64,000 bases of DNA from Hyphomicrobiales bacterium (GTDB lineage: Bacteria > Pseudomonadota > Alphaproteobacteria > Rhizobiales > Devosiaceae), in contig UCAU01000042.1 of assembly GCA_900470445.1 (NCBI GenBank), positions 1 to 64,000 of the forward strand. Reading direction: 5' to 3'. The number at the start of each line of letters is the position of its first letter. The first letter of the stretch is position 1. Both the position numbers and the translations under genes were made by a program. Of this stretch, positions 16,205-24,643 are shown piece by piece. The notes under the pieces were generated by a model. The model worked only from the letters and a program-made list of their open reading frames with translations. It did no database searches and was not told the origin of the DNA.

Positions 16205-16948
16205 CTAGAGCAGGTAGAGCCGCTTCGCGTGCTTGCTGATGTTCTGCTCTGACCACATGGGCCGCAGGTTCGGCAGCGCCCAACATGCCTTGAAGTCGGG
16301 GTCAGATGCCGACGAGAACGAGAATAGAGAGCGCGGCGTGATGTGGTCGATGTGCCACCTGCCCTTGCCTACGCCGTGGTTCTGCCAATTCATGCCCGGC
16401 AGGAACTGTTTTTCCAGGTGCTGGCGAAGGGTGGTGAGGTCGTACCCCACCAAGTCTTCCCAACTACGGCGGCCCTTGTCCTTTATCGATCCACGGATTG
16501 CACGCGACACATTAGAGTGCAGGCGGAAACCATCATCTTTCATCTTCTCGCGCATCTGGGTTCGGCTGTATTCTCGCCCCTGAGGCGAAGACATGCGCGC
16601 GAGGACTTTGTCACGATTGGCGGCGTACCAACGCGCCGCACGATCCTTTACCGATTGAGCAAACGCTGGGTCTTTTTGGTATTTTGCAGATCTCTTGCTG
16701 TTTTCGGCGGCAACCTGCTCCGGCATCATTCTTGCGCGCCGGGTCTTTACCCTTTCAGGGTTAGCCGCCGCCCATGCCCGAACCCTCGCCGCGACACAGC
16801 TTTTGCAACTAGACCCGCGCCCAGACGGCGATCGCTTCTCTGCCACGAAATCACCGAGCGACTTTACCTCGCCGCACACGGTGCATTTTTTGCTAGGGGA
16901 TTGCGCTTCCGACGGAAGGCGAGATACGACTTCGACAGCCTGCGTCAC
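16205..16948 (-). CDS. Free-standing HNH homing endonuclease
   Basis: 247 residues. The N-terminal KKCTVCGEVKSLGDFV (residues 20-35) and SCKSCV form a CxxC...CxxC zinc ribbon. The middle is Arg/Lys-rich and helical. The C-terminus has GRWHIDHITPRSLFSF (about residues 195-210), the HNH core with the His-His pair, and WALPNLRPMWSEQNISKHAK, where Asn and His complete the ββα-metal site. This layout is typical of selfish endonucleases. It is inserted between two tail genes that are adjacent in most HK97-like phages. Confidence 0.9.
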   Translation of the reverse strand: MTQAVEVVSRLPSEAQSPSKKCTVCGEVKSLGDFVAEKRSPSGRGSSCKSCVAARVRAWAAANPERVKTRRARMMPEQVAAENSKRSAKYQKDPAFAQSVKDRAARWYAANRDKVLARMSSPQGREYSRTQMREKMKDDGFRLHSNVSRAIRGSIKDKGRRSWEDLVGYDLTTLRQHLEKQFLPGMNWQNHGVGKGRWHIDHITPRSLFSFSSASDPDFKACWALPNLRPMWSEQNISKHAKRLYLL

Positions 16949-17024
16949 TGTTCACCTCAGTGGCTATGGTTAGAGGCCATGAAGCGTTGCAATCGCTTTG
17001 TGGCCTTGCTTTTTTGTACCTTCT

Positions 17025-17477
17025 TTACCCACCCGCAGCAACTTTCTTGGCAGCCTTGTTGACGGCGCGTGTCACCCTGCCCCGCACGCGCTTGCGCAGC
17101 GCCCTCCAACTTACGAAAAAGAATGGCCGCGCCGCGGTGCCTGGGTGCTGCGATCCGGCAAATCGCCCCGCATTGATGTGCGGCGCCGTGCCAAACTCTT
17201 CCCAGAACGCCATGAAGGCCTCGCCGCCACCGGCATAGATCGTGATCTTGAGGTTTCCTGTTCCGGCCGAGCCGATGGCAAAACTGCCCTTGGGAGCATC
17301 GCCCCAAGTCCAGGCGATGCTTTCTCGAACCCGGTCGCTCTGGGCCAATGACTTCATCATGGCCACGATTTCATCCGCGCTTTGTGCCAGCTCGGCGCGG
17401 ATTTCCTGTTCCACGACCTTCGGAAACTGCCGCAACTTTCGCTGCAGTCGATCGAGCCCGATAATCTTGGTGGCCAT
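17025..17477 (-). CDS. HK97-gp10-like tail component (neck protein)
   Basis: 150 residues, matching the HK97-gp10 family: IIGLDRLQRKLRQFPKVVEQ at the N-terminus, YAGGGEAFMAFWEEFGTAPH in the middle, and the characteristic HPGTAARPFFFVSWR (residues about 111-125). A basic helix follows at the end (RKRVRGRVTRAVNKAAKKVA). It acts at the head-tail junction. Its ATG overlaps the stop of the preceding adaptor gene by one base. Confidence 0.88.
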   Translation of the reverse strand: MATKIIGLDRLQRKLRQFPKVVEQEIRAELAQSADEIVAMMKSLAQSDRVRESIAWTWGDAPKGSFAIGSAGTGNLKITIYAGGGEAFMAFWEEFGTAPHINAGRFAGSQHPGTAARPFFFVSWRALRKRVRGRVTRAVNKAAKKVAAGG

Positions 17478-17845
17478 CAGGACGGCGCACCCTCGGTAGC
17501 CAAAAACTCAAGCCACTGATTTCGGCCATCCGGATCGGCTGGCGGCGAGACCACGGCAAACACCCGGCTTTCATCCCGAGCATCGACCAACTGCCACGCC
17601 ACCGTGATGCTGCGGGTTTGCGAGGTATTCCGCACCGTCACCACATAGGGCTGCTGACCAGTAAGCCGGGCAGCATCAACGCCCTCACCGCCAGTTCGTG
17701 GCTTCATGCCAGCCGAGTAGGTAAATTGGGTCTCGAATGGCCCAGCGCCGGGCAACGGATTGCCCCATCCGTCGTCGCTATCGCCGCGCTGCTGGAAGTG
17801 CAGGCGCTCGCGCAGCCCGCCTGCCCGGCGGAAATTCTCAGCCAT
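17477..17845 (-). CDS. Head-tail adaptor (stopper) protein
   Basis: 122 residues with the head-tail joining family signature: GGLRERLHFQQRGDSDDGWG (residues 9-28) and, later, QQPYVVTVRNTSQTRSITVA and FAVVSPPADPDGRNQWLEFL. These small beta barrels close the connector after DNA packaging. It overlaps the upstream 64-residue gene and the downstream gp10-like gene, so the connector block is translated as a coupled unit. Confidence 0.88.
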   Translation of the reverse strand: MAENFRRAGGLRERLHFQQRGDSDDGWGNPLPGAGPFETQFTYSAGMKPRTGGEGVDAARLTGQQPYVVTVRNTSQTRSITVAWQLVDARDESRVFAVVSPPADPDGRNQWLEFLATEGAPS

Positions 17846-18032
17846 TGGCCTTGGGCTTTTCAGCGGCGCCGTTGGTCAGATCGGCCGCGCCGGCCTTCAC
17901 AGCAGCATCGGCGCATGCCTGGGTAACCGGCCCTTCCCACCCAGATTTATAGCCGATGGTGGACTGGCTGGACGGCTTGAAATCGAAGTCACGCTTGAAC
18001 TTCAGACGGGGAACAACAGTGCGTTCGGTCAT
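17838..18032 (-). CDS. Small hypothetical protein in connector module
   Basis: 64 residues, MTERTVVPRLKFKRDFDFKP. A basic N-terminus is followed by an Ala/Gly-rich C-terminus. It overlaps the head-tail adaptor gene by 8 bases and lies 11 bases after the connector gene. Small genes at this spot occur in related prophages. No motif recognised; a minor head or neck protein is possible. Confidence 0.55.
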   Translation of the reverse strand: MTERTVVPRLKFKRDFDFKPSSQSTIGYKSGWEGPVTQACADAAVKAGAADLTNGAAEKPKANG

Positions 18033-18043
18033 GTTTTAGTGTC

Positions 18044-18346
18044 CTAGATTGTGACCCAGCGGTAGGGCCAGATGAGTTTGCGAGCATCCACGGGAAGACC
18101 ATCAGCGTTTTCGCCGCTGCGCCCGTCGTAGAAGGCGCCGACCGTGAGAAAGCCGGCTACCTTGAACACTGCTTCCTGGCCCATGGGCACCAGAGTGAGA
18201 TTGCAAAACCGGAGCATGGCCTGTTCAGCGGCCGCCATGTAGGCTTCGATCAGAGCATCTTCGTCGTCATGATCGACATGGATGGCAGCCTTGACCTCCG
18301 GAAGCGTCCAGAGCGGACCCAGCGTGAGGATGACAATATCTGCCAT
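18044..18346 (-). CDS. Head-tail connector protein (HK97 gp6-like)
   Basis: 100 residues. The sequence starts MADIVILTLGPLWTLPEVKA and contains HDDEDALIEAYMAAAEQAMLR (the helix pair characteristic of gp6-like DNA-packaging connectors), GFLTVGAFYDGR and the terminal LPVDARKLIWPYRWV. The protein assembles as a ring beneath the portal. Size and position (after capsid, before adaptor) agree with the family. Confidence 0.88.
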   Translation of the reverse strand: MADIVILTLGPLWTLPEVKAAIHVDHDDEDALIEAYMAAAEQAMLRFCNLTLVPMGQEAVFKVAGFLTVGAFYDGRSGENADGLPVDARKLIWPYRWVTI

Positions 18347-18348
18347 GG

Positions 18349-18693
18349 CTATGCCGCCGCCACGGGAGCAGTGGCAGCACTGGTGGCCGACGCCAAGCCT
18401 TTCCAGTTCTTACCGGTGACGGTGACGGTGACTGTCTTGGTCGCCTCTGCGGCCTTGAGCAGATAGGTCTTTGCCGTGGCGCCCGCGATATCAACCCCGC
18501 CCGCCTTCCACTGGTACGCGAACTCGGGGGCTTCGCGCCCGGTCCATGTGCCGTTGTTAGCCGTCAGCGTTTGGCCCACCGTCGCTGTTCCGGTGATGGT
18601 GGGCGCGACGGTGTTTGCGGGGGCCAAGGGGGCGCCGCCCTGGGCACCCAGAAACCCCGCGTAGCTGCGCTGATGACTTGCCTTGCTGCGCAT
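18349..18693 (-). CDS. Ig-like-domain protein, probable capsid decoration
   Basis: 114 residues. A short N-terminus (about 25 residues) is followed by a single Ig-like repeat: NTVAPTITGTATVGQTLTAN, NGTWTG, FAYQWKAGGVDIAGATAKTY and a TVTVTVTGKN strand. Bacterial and phage proteins use this domain to bind carbohydrates or to decorate capsids. It lies between the capsid-proximal small gene and the gp6-like connector and would be expressed with head genes. Its role as a decoration protein is inferred. Confidence 0.7.
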   Translation of the reverse strand: MRSKASHQRSYAGFLGAQGGAPLAPANTVAPTITGTATVGQTLTANNGTWTGREAPEFAYQWKAGGVDIAGATAKTYLLKAAEATKTVTVTVTGKNWKGLASATSAATAPVAAA

Positions 18694-18696
18694 GGT

Positions 18697-18888
18697 TCAG
18701 CCCTTCTTGGACTTGTTGGTGAGGGCGGGCTCAGCTTTGTTAGCCGTCTTCGCCTCGGCCTTCTTCAGGACGCCCCCCGTCACCAGGTGAGCAACGTCGG
18801 CGGGCACCGCCTCGCGGGTATCGCCCTCGTCATACAGCCGGTCGCCCTCATGGCGGCGCAGCACGTTGAAAGTGACTTTCTCTGCCAT
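18697..18888 (-). CDS. Small head-module protein, hypothetical
   Basis: 63 residues from the ATG at 18888 (MAEKVTFNVLRRHEGDRLYD), which has AAGGAGG upstream; an in-frame ATG at 18924 lies almost at the previous stop and lacks that site. Segment EAVPADVAHLVTGGVLKKAE resembles the short head-completion or Mu-FluMu-like proteins that follow capsid genes in many prophages. The C-terminus is Lys/Ala-rich. Confidence 0.65.
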   Translation of the reverse strand: MAEKVTFNVLRRHEGDRLYDEGDTREAVPADVAHLVTGGVLKKAEAKTANKAEPALTNKSKKG

Positions 18889-18956
18889 AGCGGCCTCCTT
18901 CGGTTCATAGAAAAGGCGGGGCATTGGCCCCGCCTTTCGTGATCAACCGACCGAGA

Positions 18957-20255
18957 TTAAGCGACGCGACCAAAGTCGCCGTAGATGAACGCTTCCGGGC
19001 GGTAGACAGCCAGGGCGAGGCGTTCTTCGGCGAGGACGGTGACGAGGTTCTTGATGAAGTCGTCTTCGTTCTCGGTGGCGACCTCAACGCGCGCCTGCCA
19101 GCGATCGAACACCTGGGCGCCAAGCTTGAAGGCGCCGGTAAGGAACTTGTCTACCGCGATTGCCTGCGTGGTCACCACCGGCAGACCCCACAGGGTCGGG
19201 GAGATGGTGCCCTGCGGATTGCCGATGATGTAGTTGCCACCGGCGTCCTTGAGGGTTTCGATCCACGCCCAGTCGATAGGGTTCATAACGTGGCCGGTGG
19301 CGGGATATTCCGCCAGCACCGCCTGCAGCATGGCCAGGCGCATCAGGTCGATGCTGGTCGGACTGGTCAGCGTGATCGGCGCGGAGAACGCCGTGGCCTG
19401 CGGGATGATGCCGAGCAGGTTCTGGCCCGTGCCGTCGCCGTTGAGAAGCTGGCCTTCTTCCTTGAACGCCAGGCCGTAGAGCAGGCGCTGATCGATGATC
19501 GAGCGCAGCTGCGAGATATCGCTGAGCACCTGGCGAGAGGCCTTCATCCAGTGCGCAATGACCTTGGCGGAGGTGTTCTTGAGGTCCAGCTTGATGTCGG
19601 AGCCGGGCTTCGCAGCGCCTTCCGCCACCATCCCGGCGTTGTTGGTGAAGCCGGTCTCCTGCACGTATTCCAGCGTGCTGCCATCCATCTGGCCGGGCGA
19701 GATGAGGTCGCGGACGACCATACGACGCTGGGGCATCGCCTGAATGCCCGGCAGGCGGGTATTCTGGATGGCATCGCCGACAGAGCCAGCGGCATCGGTC
19801 GTGAGGCTGGTCAGGGTTGCCTTGGCTTGGAAGTCGATACGGCCACGGGGATTTGCCTGACCCATGAAAGCCTTGACCTTCTCGTCTTCGGCAAACATCT
19901 CGCCAAAAGACTTGGCCTTCTCCGTGCCACCGCCGGCGCCTTCAGCAACGCGCTGCTCGAGCTGCGAAAGCTGCTCGTTCAGCCCGTTCATTTTGATCAG
20001 CGCCTCGTCGGCCTGTTCCTTGATGGTGGTGCTGATTTCGCCGGACTTCTTGGCCTCGCCCAGAGCGGTTTCAGCAATCTCCTTCACCTTGTCCAGGGAC
20101 TTGGTGAATTCGCCCTTGATCTCCACTGCGAGCTCGGAGATCGACTTCATGTCGTCTGGCTTTTCAAACACCACCTGGGGGGCGCCGAAGTAGTTCATTG
20201 CGGGCATGGCAAAGAGCCCGCGGACCGCCACAGCGGTCGCGATCATGGTCTTCAT
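18957..20255 (-). CDS. Major capsid protein, HK97 family
   Basis: 432 residues. Residues about 36-110 form a coiled-coil delta domain (SISELAVEIKGEFTKSLDKV and following heptads) that acts as built-in scaffold and is normally removed by the protease. From about residue 140 the HK97 fold follows: RRMVVRDLISPGQMDGSTLE, WMKASRQVLSDISQLRSIID, GDGTGQNLLGIIP and, near the end, FKLGAQVFDRWQARVEVATE and RLALAVYRPEAFIYGDF. The gene lies after the protease as in HK97 and lambda-like head modules. Confidence 0.95.
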   Translation of the reverse strand: MKTMIATAVAVRGLFAMPAMNYFGAPQVVFEKPDDMKSISELAVEIKGEFTKSLDKVKEIAETALGEAKKSGEISTTIKEQADEALIKMNGLNEQLSQLEQRVAEGAGGGTEKAKSFGEMFAEDEKVKAFMGQANPRGRIDFQAKATLTSLTTDAAGSVGDAIQNTRLPGIQAMPQRRMVVRDLISPGQMDGSTLEYVQETGFTNNAGMVAEGAAKPGSDIKLDLKNTSAKVIAHWMKASRQVLSDISQLRSIIDQRLLYGLAFKEEGQLLNGDGTGQNLLGIIPQATAFSAPITLTSPTSIDLMRLAMLQAVLAEYPATGHVMNPIDWAWIETLKDAGGNYIIGNPQGTISPTLWGLPVVTTQAIAVDKFLTGAFKLGAQVFDRWQARVEVATENEDDFIKNLVTVLAEERLALAVYRPEAFIYGDFGRVA

Positions 20256-20279
20256 GATGGTTTTCCTCGATGAAGGGGC

Positions 20280-20969
20280 TTAGCCCCGGAGTGCGAGCAG
20301 GAATGCTCGGGTCTGGTCCGCTCCGGCAGGATCCCCCTGCCCCTTAAGGCAGACGCGCGCGGCACGCTCTGCCTCCGAATTCGAGAAGCCCAATCCCTTG
20401 AGCCAAGTCTCGAATTCGCGCTCAGTGAGCCGGTCCCCGGCCTTGAGCTTATCCGTCAACTGGTGAGCAGCCTTGAGCGCTTTGACGCTCGTAATCGTCG
20501 CGTTTTCGTTCGCGCCGATGCTGACCACCGAAACTTCCTTCAGGTCGAGCTTTTCCAGCGTCCAGACGCCGGTTTCCGTGTCGACCTTATATTCCTTGAT
20601 GCGATAGCCGATCGACAGACCGTCGATATCGCCATTCTTGAGCAGCGAATGTGCTTCGCGTGCCCGCTGCACATCCATATTGAGACGACCCGTGAGAAAT
20701 AGCCCCTTGGCGTCCTCTGCGGCCTCGGTCCATTTGCCGATCGGCTCGTCCCGGTTGTGCTGCCAGAACATCTTCGGCATCGTGCCGGCCGCCTTGTGAG
20801 CCGCCAGGCTCTCGGCAAAAGCACCCGCGGCGATGACATCGCCATAACTATCGGGCTCACCGCCGAAGGTGGAGCCGTAGCCTTCGAATTCGCCATTTTC
20901 CTTCAGCGCCTTGATCTCAAGGACCGGCGCAGAGTGAGGATTGCTGATACCAGCGTCTTTAAACAGCAT
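20280..20969 (-). CDS. Prohead protease (HK97 gp4-like, S78 family)
   Basis: 229 residues from the ATG at 20969 (MLFKDAGISN), chosen because GGAGG lies 6 bases upstream; the frame continues to an earlier ATG without such support. FEGYGSTFGGEPDSYGDVIA and FAESLAAH are family motifs. His71 in MFWQHNRDEPIGKW and Ser119 in IDGLSIGYRIKEY are the catalytic pair. The enzyme matures the prohead by removing the capsid delta domain and then digests itself. It overlaps the portal stop by 11 bases. Confidence 0.93.
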   Translation of the reverse strand: MLFKDAGISNPHSAPVLEIKALKENGEFEGYGSTFGGEPDSYGDVIAAGAFAESLAAHKAAGTMPKMFWQHNRDEPIGKWTEAAEDAKGLFLTGRLNMDVQRAREAHSLLKNGDIDGLSIGYRIKEYKVDTETGVWTLEKLDLKEVSVVSIGANENATITSVKALKAAHQLTDKLKAGDRLTEREFETWLKGLGFSNSEAERAARVCLKGQGDPAGADQTRAFLLALRG

Positions 20970-22182
20970 TGTCGGCCTCCAGTTGCCCAGCCTCGGTGAT
21001 CGGGACGTTCTGCATCTGCATTCGCGGCACTTCACCACCCTCAACCGGCGGCATATTTTCGAGGGCGCGCACTTCGTTGATGGTCATCCAGCCGTTTCGC
21101 AGGCCTGACTCGTAAAACTTCGAACGCCCTGCGCTATCGCCGCGCAGAAGGCCTTCCAGGTTGAATTCTATGGTGATGCCGCGCGCCAAGTCGTCGGCGG
21201 TCAACAGCTGCTTCATCAGCGCCTGCTCGATGCGCTTGAGGCGGCGGCGAAGCGAGAATTTGACGAAACCGAGCGTCTGCTGCTCGATTCCGGTGCCCCA
21301 ACTGGTCGACTTCTCGGTGTGGCCGACCATGTGGGGCGGAACACCGAACAGGCGGCAGATTTCTTCCACGGAAAACGCCCGGGATTCGAGCATCTGAGCA
21401 TCTTCGGGATTGAGCGAAAGCGTCGAAACAGTCTGGCCGCCCTCAGCAATGAAGGGTCGCCCGGCGTTCATGGCGCCAAGAAACTTGGTTTCCAGCGCGT
21501 TTTCGACGCCGGTACGCTGCGTTCCGGTCAGAAATTCCTTGAACGAGATGACGATGCTCGGAAGCATGCCGTTCTTGAATGTCTTGGTAGCCGTGGCGTT
21601 GATACCGGTGGCCAGATCGAAGGTCTTGCGGCCATATTCCAGCGTCGAGAGGCCGCCGAGCGGATTGCCCCCGAACCCGCGGATATGCAGCACGGTCTCG
21701 TCGGTTTCGTCCCACGACTTACCGTCAATAGTCCACCGATAACCAATGCGACCGCCTGCAAGCTGCCGCACCGCCATGACATCGGGGTAAATCGGCACCA
21801 AACCGACGACTTTGCCTTGGCTTTTGACCTTACGGGCGAAGCCATTACCGCGCAGTTCAAGGCTGGCGCAGACAAATTCCCAGAAATCGAGTGCGGTTTG
21901 CTGGCTGTTCGGGCTGTCGTGGAGCACGCGATAGAGCGTGTGGTCCTTGGCGACCTCGCGAGAGCCATCCTTGGCAGTGCGATAAACCATCACCGGCAAG
22001 GATGCCTGCGTCCCGACGAGAAGATTTACACACGCCCAAGCCGTCGACAGGCTTAGCACGGCGCTCTCTGTCATCGCCGCGCCGGTAATGGTGTCAGCGT
22101 CGCTGTTCCGCCAATGCGCGGGATCGCGGATTGATAGCGGCCCTTTGATCAAGGTGAGCAGCGCTGCCTTAAATCGGTTCAT
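20959..22182 (-). CDS. Portal protein, HK97 family
   Basis: 407 residues. Family-typical blocks in order: LSLSTAWACVNLLVGTQASL (about 43-62), TALDFWEFVCASLELRGNGF, HIRGFGGNPLGGLSTLEYGR, ESRAFSVEEICRLFGVPPHM and STSWGTGIEQQTLGFVKFSL. A twelve-subunit ring at one capsid vertex is the DNA entry pore and terminase docking site. The start overlaps the terminase stop by 4 bases (ATGA). The C-terminus is polar and ends in DNAV. Confidence 0.95.
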   Translation of the reverse strand: MNRFKAALLTLIKGPLSIRDPAHWRNSDADTITGAAMTESAVLSLSTAWACVNLLVGTQASLPVMVYRTAKDGSREVAKDHTLYRVLHDSPNSQQTALDFWEFVCASLELRGNGFARKVKSQGKVVGLVPIYPDVMAVRQLAGGRIGYRWTIDGKSWDETDETVLHIRGFGGNPLGGLSTLEYGRKTFDLATGINATATKTFKNGMLPSIVISFKEFLTGTQRTGVENALETKFLGAMNAGRPFIAEGGQTVSTLSLNPEDAQMLESRAFSVEEICRLFGVPPHMVGHTEKSTSWGTGIEQQTLGFVKFSLRRRLKRIEQALMKQLLTADDLARGITIEFNLEGLLRGDSAGRSKFYESGLRNGWMTINEVRALENMPPVEGGEVPRMQMQNVPITEAGQLEADNAV

Positions 22183-23957
22183 GCCGCCCCCGTAAGGCTC
22201 TTCAGATAGTCATTGAGGCCAGCGCCTTGTGCGGCGGGATTGCGCGACATCAGCGTCACCGCATTGAACAGCGCCATGGCCGGATCGATTTTCGCGTCAC
22301 CGGCGGATTGCTTTGTTGCCCGGATGCCGGTTGCCGTGGGCTCAATCTTGAGGTTCGGCACGCACCAATTCATCAGCGGCCCGCCAGAGTGCTTCAGAAG
22401 ACCAGAGGCCAACCGCCGTTCCGCACCCTTGATGCTACTCATCATCCAGCCGCCCTGGGGCGCCGCGACGAGCAGGCCAGCTTCTTGCGTCACGCCGATT
22501 TCATCGAGAGCGTCTTCCATTTCGCCAAGGCCAGAGGCGTCGACCGCCACTCCGCCCAACAGCCCCATGCTCTTGATGCGGCTGATGTGCTCGATGATGG
22601 TAGCTACGTCGCCCAGCGGATCTTCCAGAATGGTCAGTTCGCCGGCAGCCTGGATACGCTGCAAGGTGGTGGCAATCTTCGGCCGGCGCTTCAGCACACC
22701 GGCATGACACCAGGCATGTGACCAGGACAGCCACCGCTTCATTTTCCGGGTGACCTTCACCCCGTCAATTTCGATATTCACCTCGATCTCGCCCGGCTCG
22801 CGGCCAAGGATGTCGAGGCCGAACAAGTCATCGAGACCACCGCCGTCGATTCCGACCACCGCGACTTCGCAGCGTTCGAGCAATCGATCCAGCGCCTCGT
22901 AGTGACCGAGCGCGGCGAGTTCCTTGTCTTCGGCCGCCGTCCAATGATCGGCGCCAGCCCAACGGTTCGACCGCAGGTTTAGGCCGATCTCGACATTGAG
23001 ATGCTTGGCCAGGAAGGTGGCGAGCGTGGTTTTGTCGCCCGACAGCTCCTTGATCATTTCCTCTTCCAGCCATTCTTGGCTGACTGACCGGCCCAGATTG
23101 GGGTTGGTCACATAGAAATTGGCCGGGTCCTCGTAAGCCTTGGTCTCGACCATCTTCTCCGGAAACTCGTAGAGCACCGGCAGAAACTTGCGGTTGACGA
23201 TCTGGCCATCCCGCACCTGGCGGGCATAGTCCAGTTTCGCTTTGAACACGCCCGCCGGCGGGTCATCGCTCTGCGTCGAGAGCGAAATCACAAACCCCTC
23301 GGGACGGGAGACCAGGCCGCCAGTGGCCTCGCGCAGCATGGCGTCTGCCCCTGCCCGCTTGCCAAACACCCAAAGCTCATCGATCAGGATGCGGCCCGAT
23401 TTCTTGCCGGACACCGTATCGGTATCGGCCGCTACGACCTTCAGCATGGCGTCGTTGCCAAGATGCTTGATGGTTCGGATGTGATCCTGAACGATCAGGA
23501 ACCCACCCTCGCCGGCATTCGCATCAAGTTCCGGGTCGGCCCGCACCATGGCGGCGGCCGGCTTGTAGCTGTTCTGCGCGACCTCGATGGTCGGCGCCAA
23601 GATCAGCAATTCTTCATTGTGGCGCCAGTTCACGATCAGCGCCGTCAGCATGATCGCCGCGGCAATGGTCGACTTCGTGTTTTTCTTGCTGATCAACAGG
23701 AAGAACTCGGTCACCAATTGCTTGCCGGTCTCGGCGTCGTAAGACCCGAAGATGGCGGCAACGAAATCAAAGACCCACTGGTCGCTGACCTCGCCGAATG
23801 TTGGCTGGCCGGGCAAATCCACGACCTTCAGGGCCTTGAAAACCCCCAGTGCATAGTCGGCTTCAGCCTGAAACAGCGGGCGGAACGGGATCAACGACCG
23901 CTGGGCCACGATCCGCTTTTCCCAATCTGGGCAACCCGTCGTCCATTCGGGCATCAC
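22179..23957 (-). CDS. Terminase large subunit (HK97 gp2-like)
   Basis: 592 residues, the ATP-driven packaging motor and nuclease. A Walker A-type loop is at ISKKNTKST (residues 89-97), and Walker B is GRILIDELW with Asp193-Glu194. The nuclease domain begins with VVGIDGGGLDDLFG (Asp371) and continues with DPLGDVATIIEHISR and the FNAVTLMSRNP ending. The full length and the neighbouring HNH protein match the cos-packaging HK97 group. Starts within the last codons of the small-subunit gene (ATGA overlap). Confidence 0.95.
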   Translation of the reverse strand: MMPEWTTGCPDWEKRIVAQRSLIPFRPLFQAEADYALGVFKALKVVDLPGQPTFGEVSDQWVFDFVAAIFGSYDAETGKQLVTEFFLLISKKNTKSTIAAAIMLTALIVNWRHNEELLILAPTIEVAQNSYKPAAAMVRADPELDANAGEGGFLIVQDHIRTIKHLGNDAMLKVVAADTDTVSGKKSGRILIDELWVFGKRAGADAMLREATGGLVSRPEGFVISLSTQSDDPPAGVFKAKLDYARQVRDGQIVNRKFLPVLYEFPEKMVETKAYEDPANFYVTNPNLGRSVSQEWLEEEMIKELSGDKTTLATFLAKHLNVEIGLNLRSNRWAGADHWTAAEDKELAALGHYEALDRLLERCEVAVVGIDGGGLDDLFGLDILGREPGEIEVNIEIDGVKVTRKMKRWLSWSHAWCHAGVLKRRPKIATTLQRIQAAGELTILEDPLGDVATIIEHISRIKSMGLLGGVAVDASGLGEMEDALDEIGVTQEAGLLVAAPQGGWMMSSIKGAERRLASGLLKHSGGPLMNWCVPNLKIEPTATGIRATKQSAGDAKIDPAMALFNAVTLMSRNPAAQGAGLNDYLKSLTGAA

Positions 23958-24520
23958 TTATCGACCACACGAAGCTGGGGCGGGCCGGGCCGCGGGGCGA
24001 ACTTGCCTCCCGGAGCCGTCGATGCTTCGGCCGCACTTTTCTGCGCGGCTTTCTTCCCCTTCGGAGCCTCGGCAACCGTCTCGCCCATGGTCTTGAGAGC
24101 CAGGGCAATCGTCTGCAGCGTCTTGGCCCGCACCGGCAAGCTCACCGCCTGCTTCAGCGCGACCAGCCGCTCAGGATCCGTTTCGTTCATGTGGATGATG
24201 ACTTCCATCTCACCCTTGTGGAGCGTCTCGGCGCCCAGCTCATCGAGCATCCGTTCAGCGAGATTGCGACCGCGGCCGAGCACTTCCTCGACCTTCGATA
24301 CCTCGCCAATCGGCGCGGCAATCGCGGCTTGGTTCGCACCCGTCGTTTGCTGCGAACTAGCCGGCTGGTTCGCGCGGCTCCATTTGCGCTTCTTGGCTTC
24401 CTTGCGGATCGCCGTGTCTGAAATCTGGAACCACTCGGCAATCGCCCGGATACTCAGCTTTCCGGCCCGATATTCGGCCTCGATAGCAGGCCAATCAGTG
24501 GCTGTTTTTTTGGCGTTCAT
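23954..24520 (-). CDS. Terminase small subunit-like DNA-binding protein
   Basis: 188 residues. The N-terminus DWPAIEAEYRAGKLSIRAIA and EWFQISDTAIRKEAKKRKW (residues 9-47) is a helix-turn-helix that would bind the packaging site. A middle helical region (EEVLGRGRNLAERMLDELGA) would mediate ring assembly, and the C-terminus is Lys/Ala/Pro-rich. It directly precedes and overlaps the large subunit. Confidence 0.82.
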   Translation of the reverse strand: MNAKKTATDWPAIEAEYRAGKLSIRAIAEWFQISDTAIRKEAKKRKWSRANQPASSQQTTGANQAAIAAPIGEVSKVEEVLGRGRNLAERMLDELGAETLHKGEMEVIIHMNETDPERLVALKQAVSLPVRAKTLQTIALALKTMGETVAEAPKGKKAAQKSAAEASTAPGGKFAPRPGPPQLRVVDK

Positions 24521-24633
24521 CTGTCAGTTCGCGCCTTGGTTCGCACCCCTGATTTCCACCAGAGGAAAAAATCTCTGCGTGAGGCCGCTGTGGGTCCGGG
24601 AAGAGAGGGCTTTCCAGACTTTCGGATACCCCC

Positions 24634-24643
24634 CCCGGCCGGG
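24634..24643. other. Candidate cos/packaging-site palindrome
   Basis: A perfect 10-base palindrome CCCGGCCGGG directly follows a C-run in the 123-base gap between the small terminase gene and the next small gene. HK97-like phages with an HNH plus terminase packaging set have 5- or 3-overhang cos sites in this neighbourhood. The function is a guess from position only. Confidence 0.2.

Noticed and set aside
18924-20273. A 449-codon plus-strand frame opposite the capsid gene
   Set aside because: Antisense to the HK97 capsid protein, with an Arg/His/Gly/Leu-rich composition and no motif.
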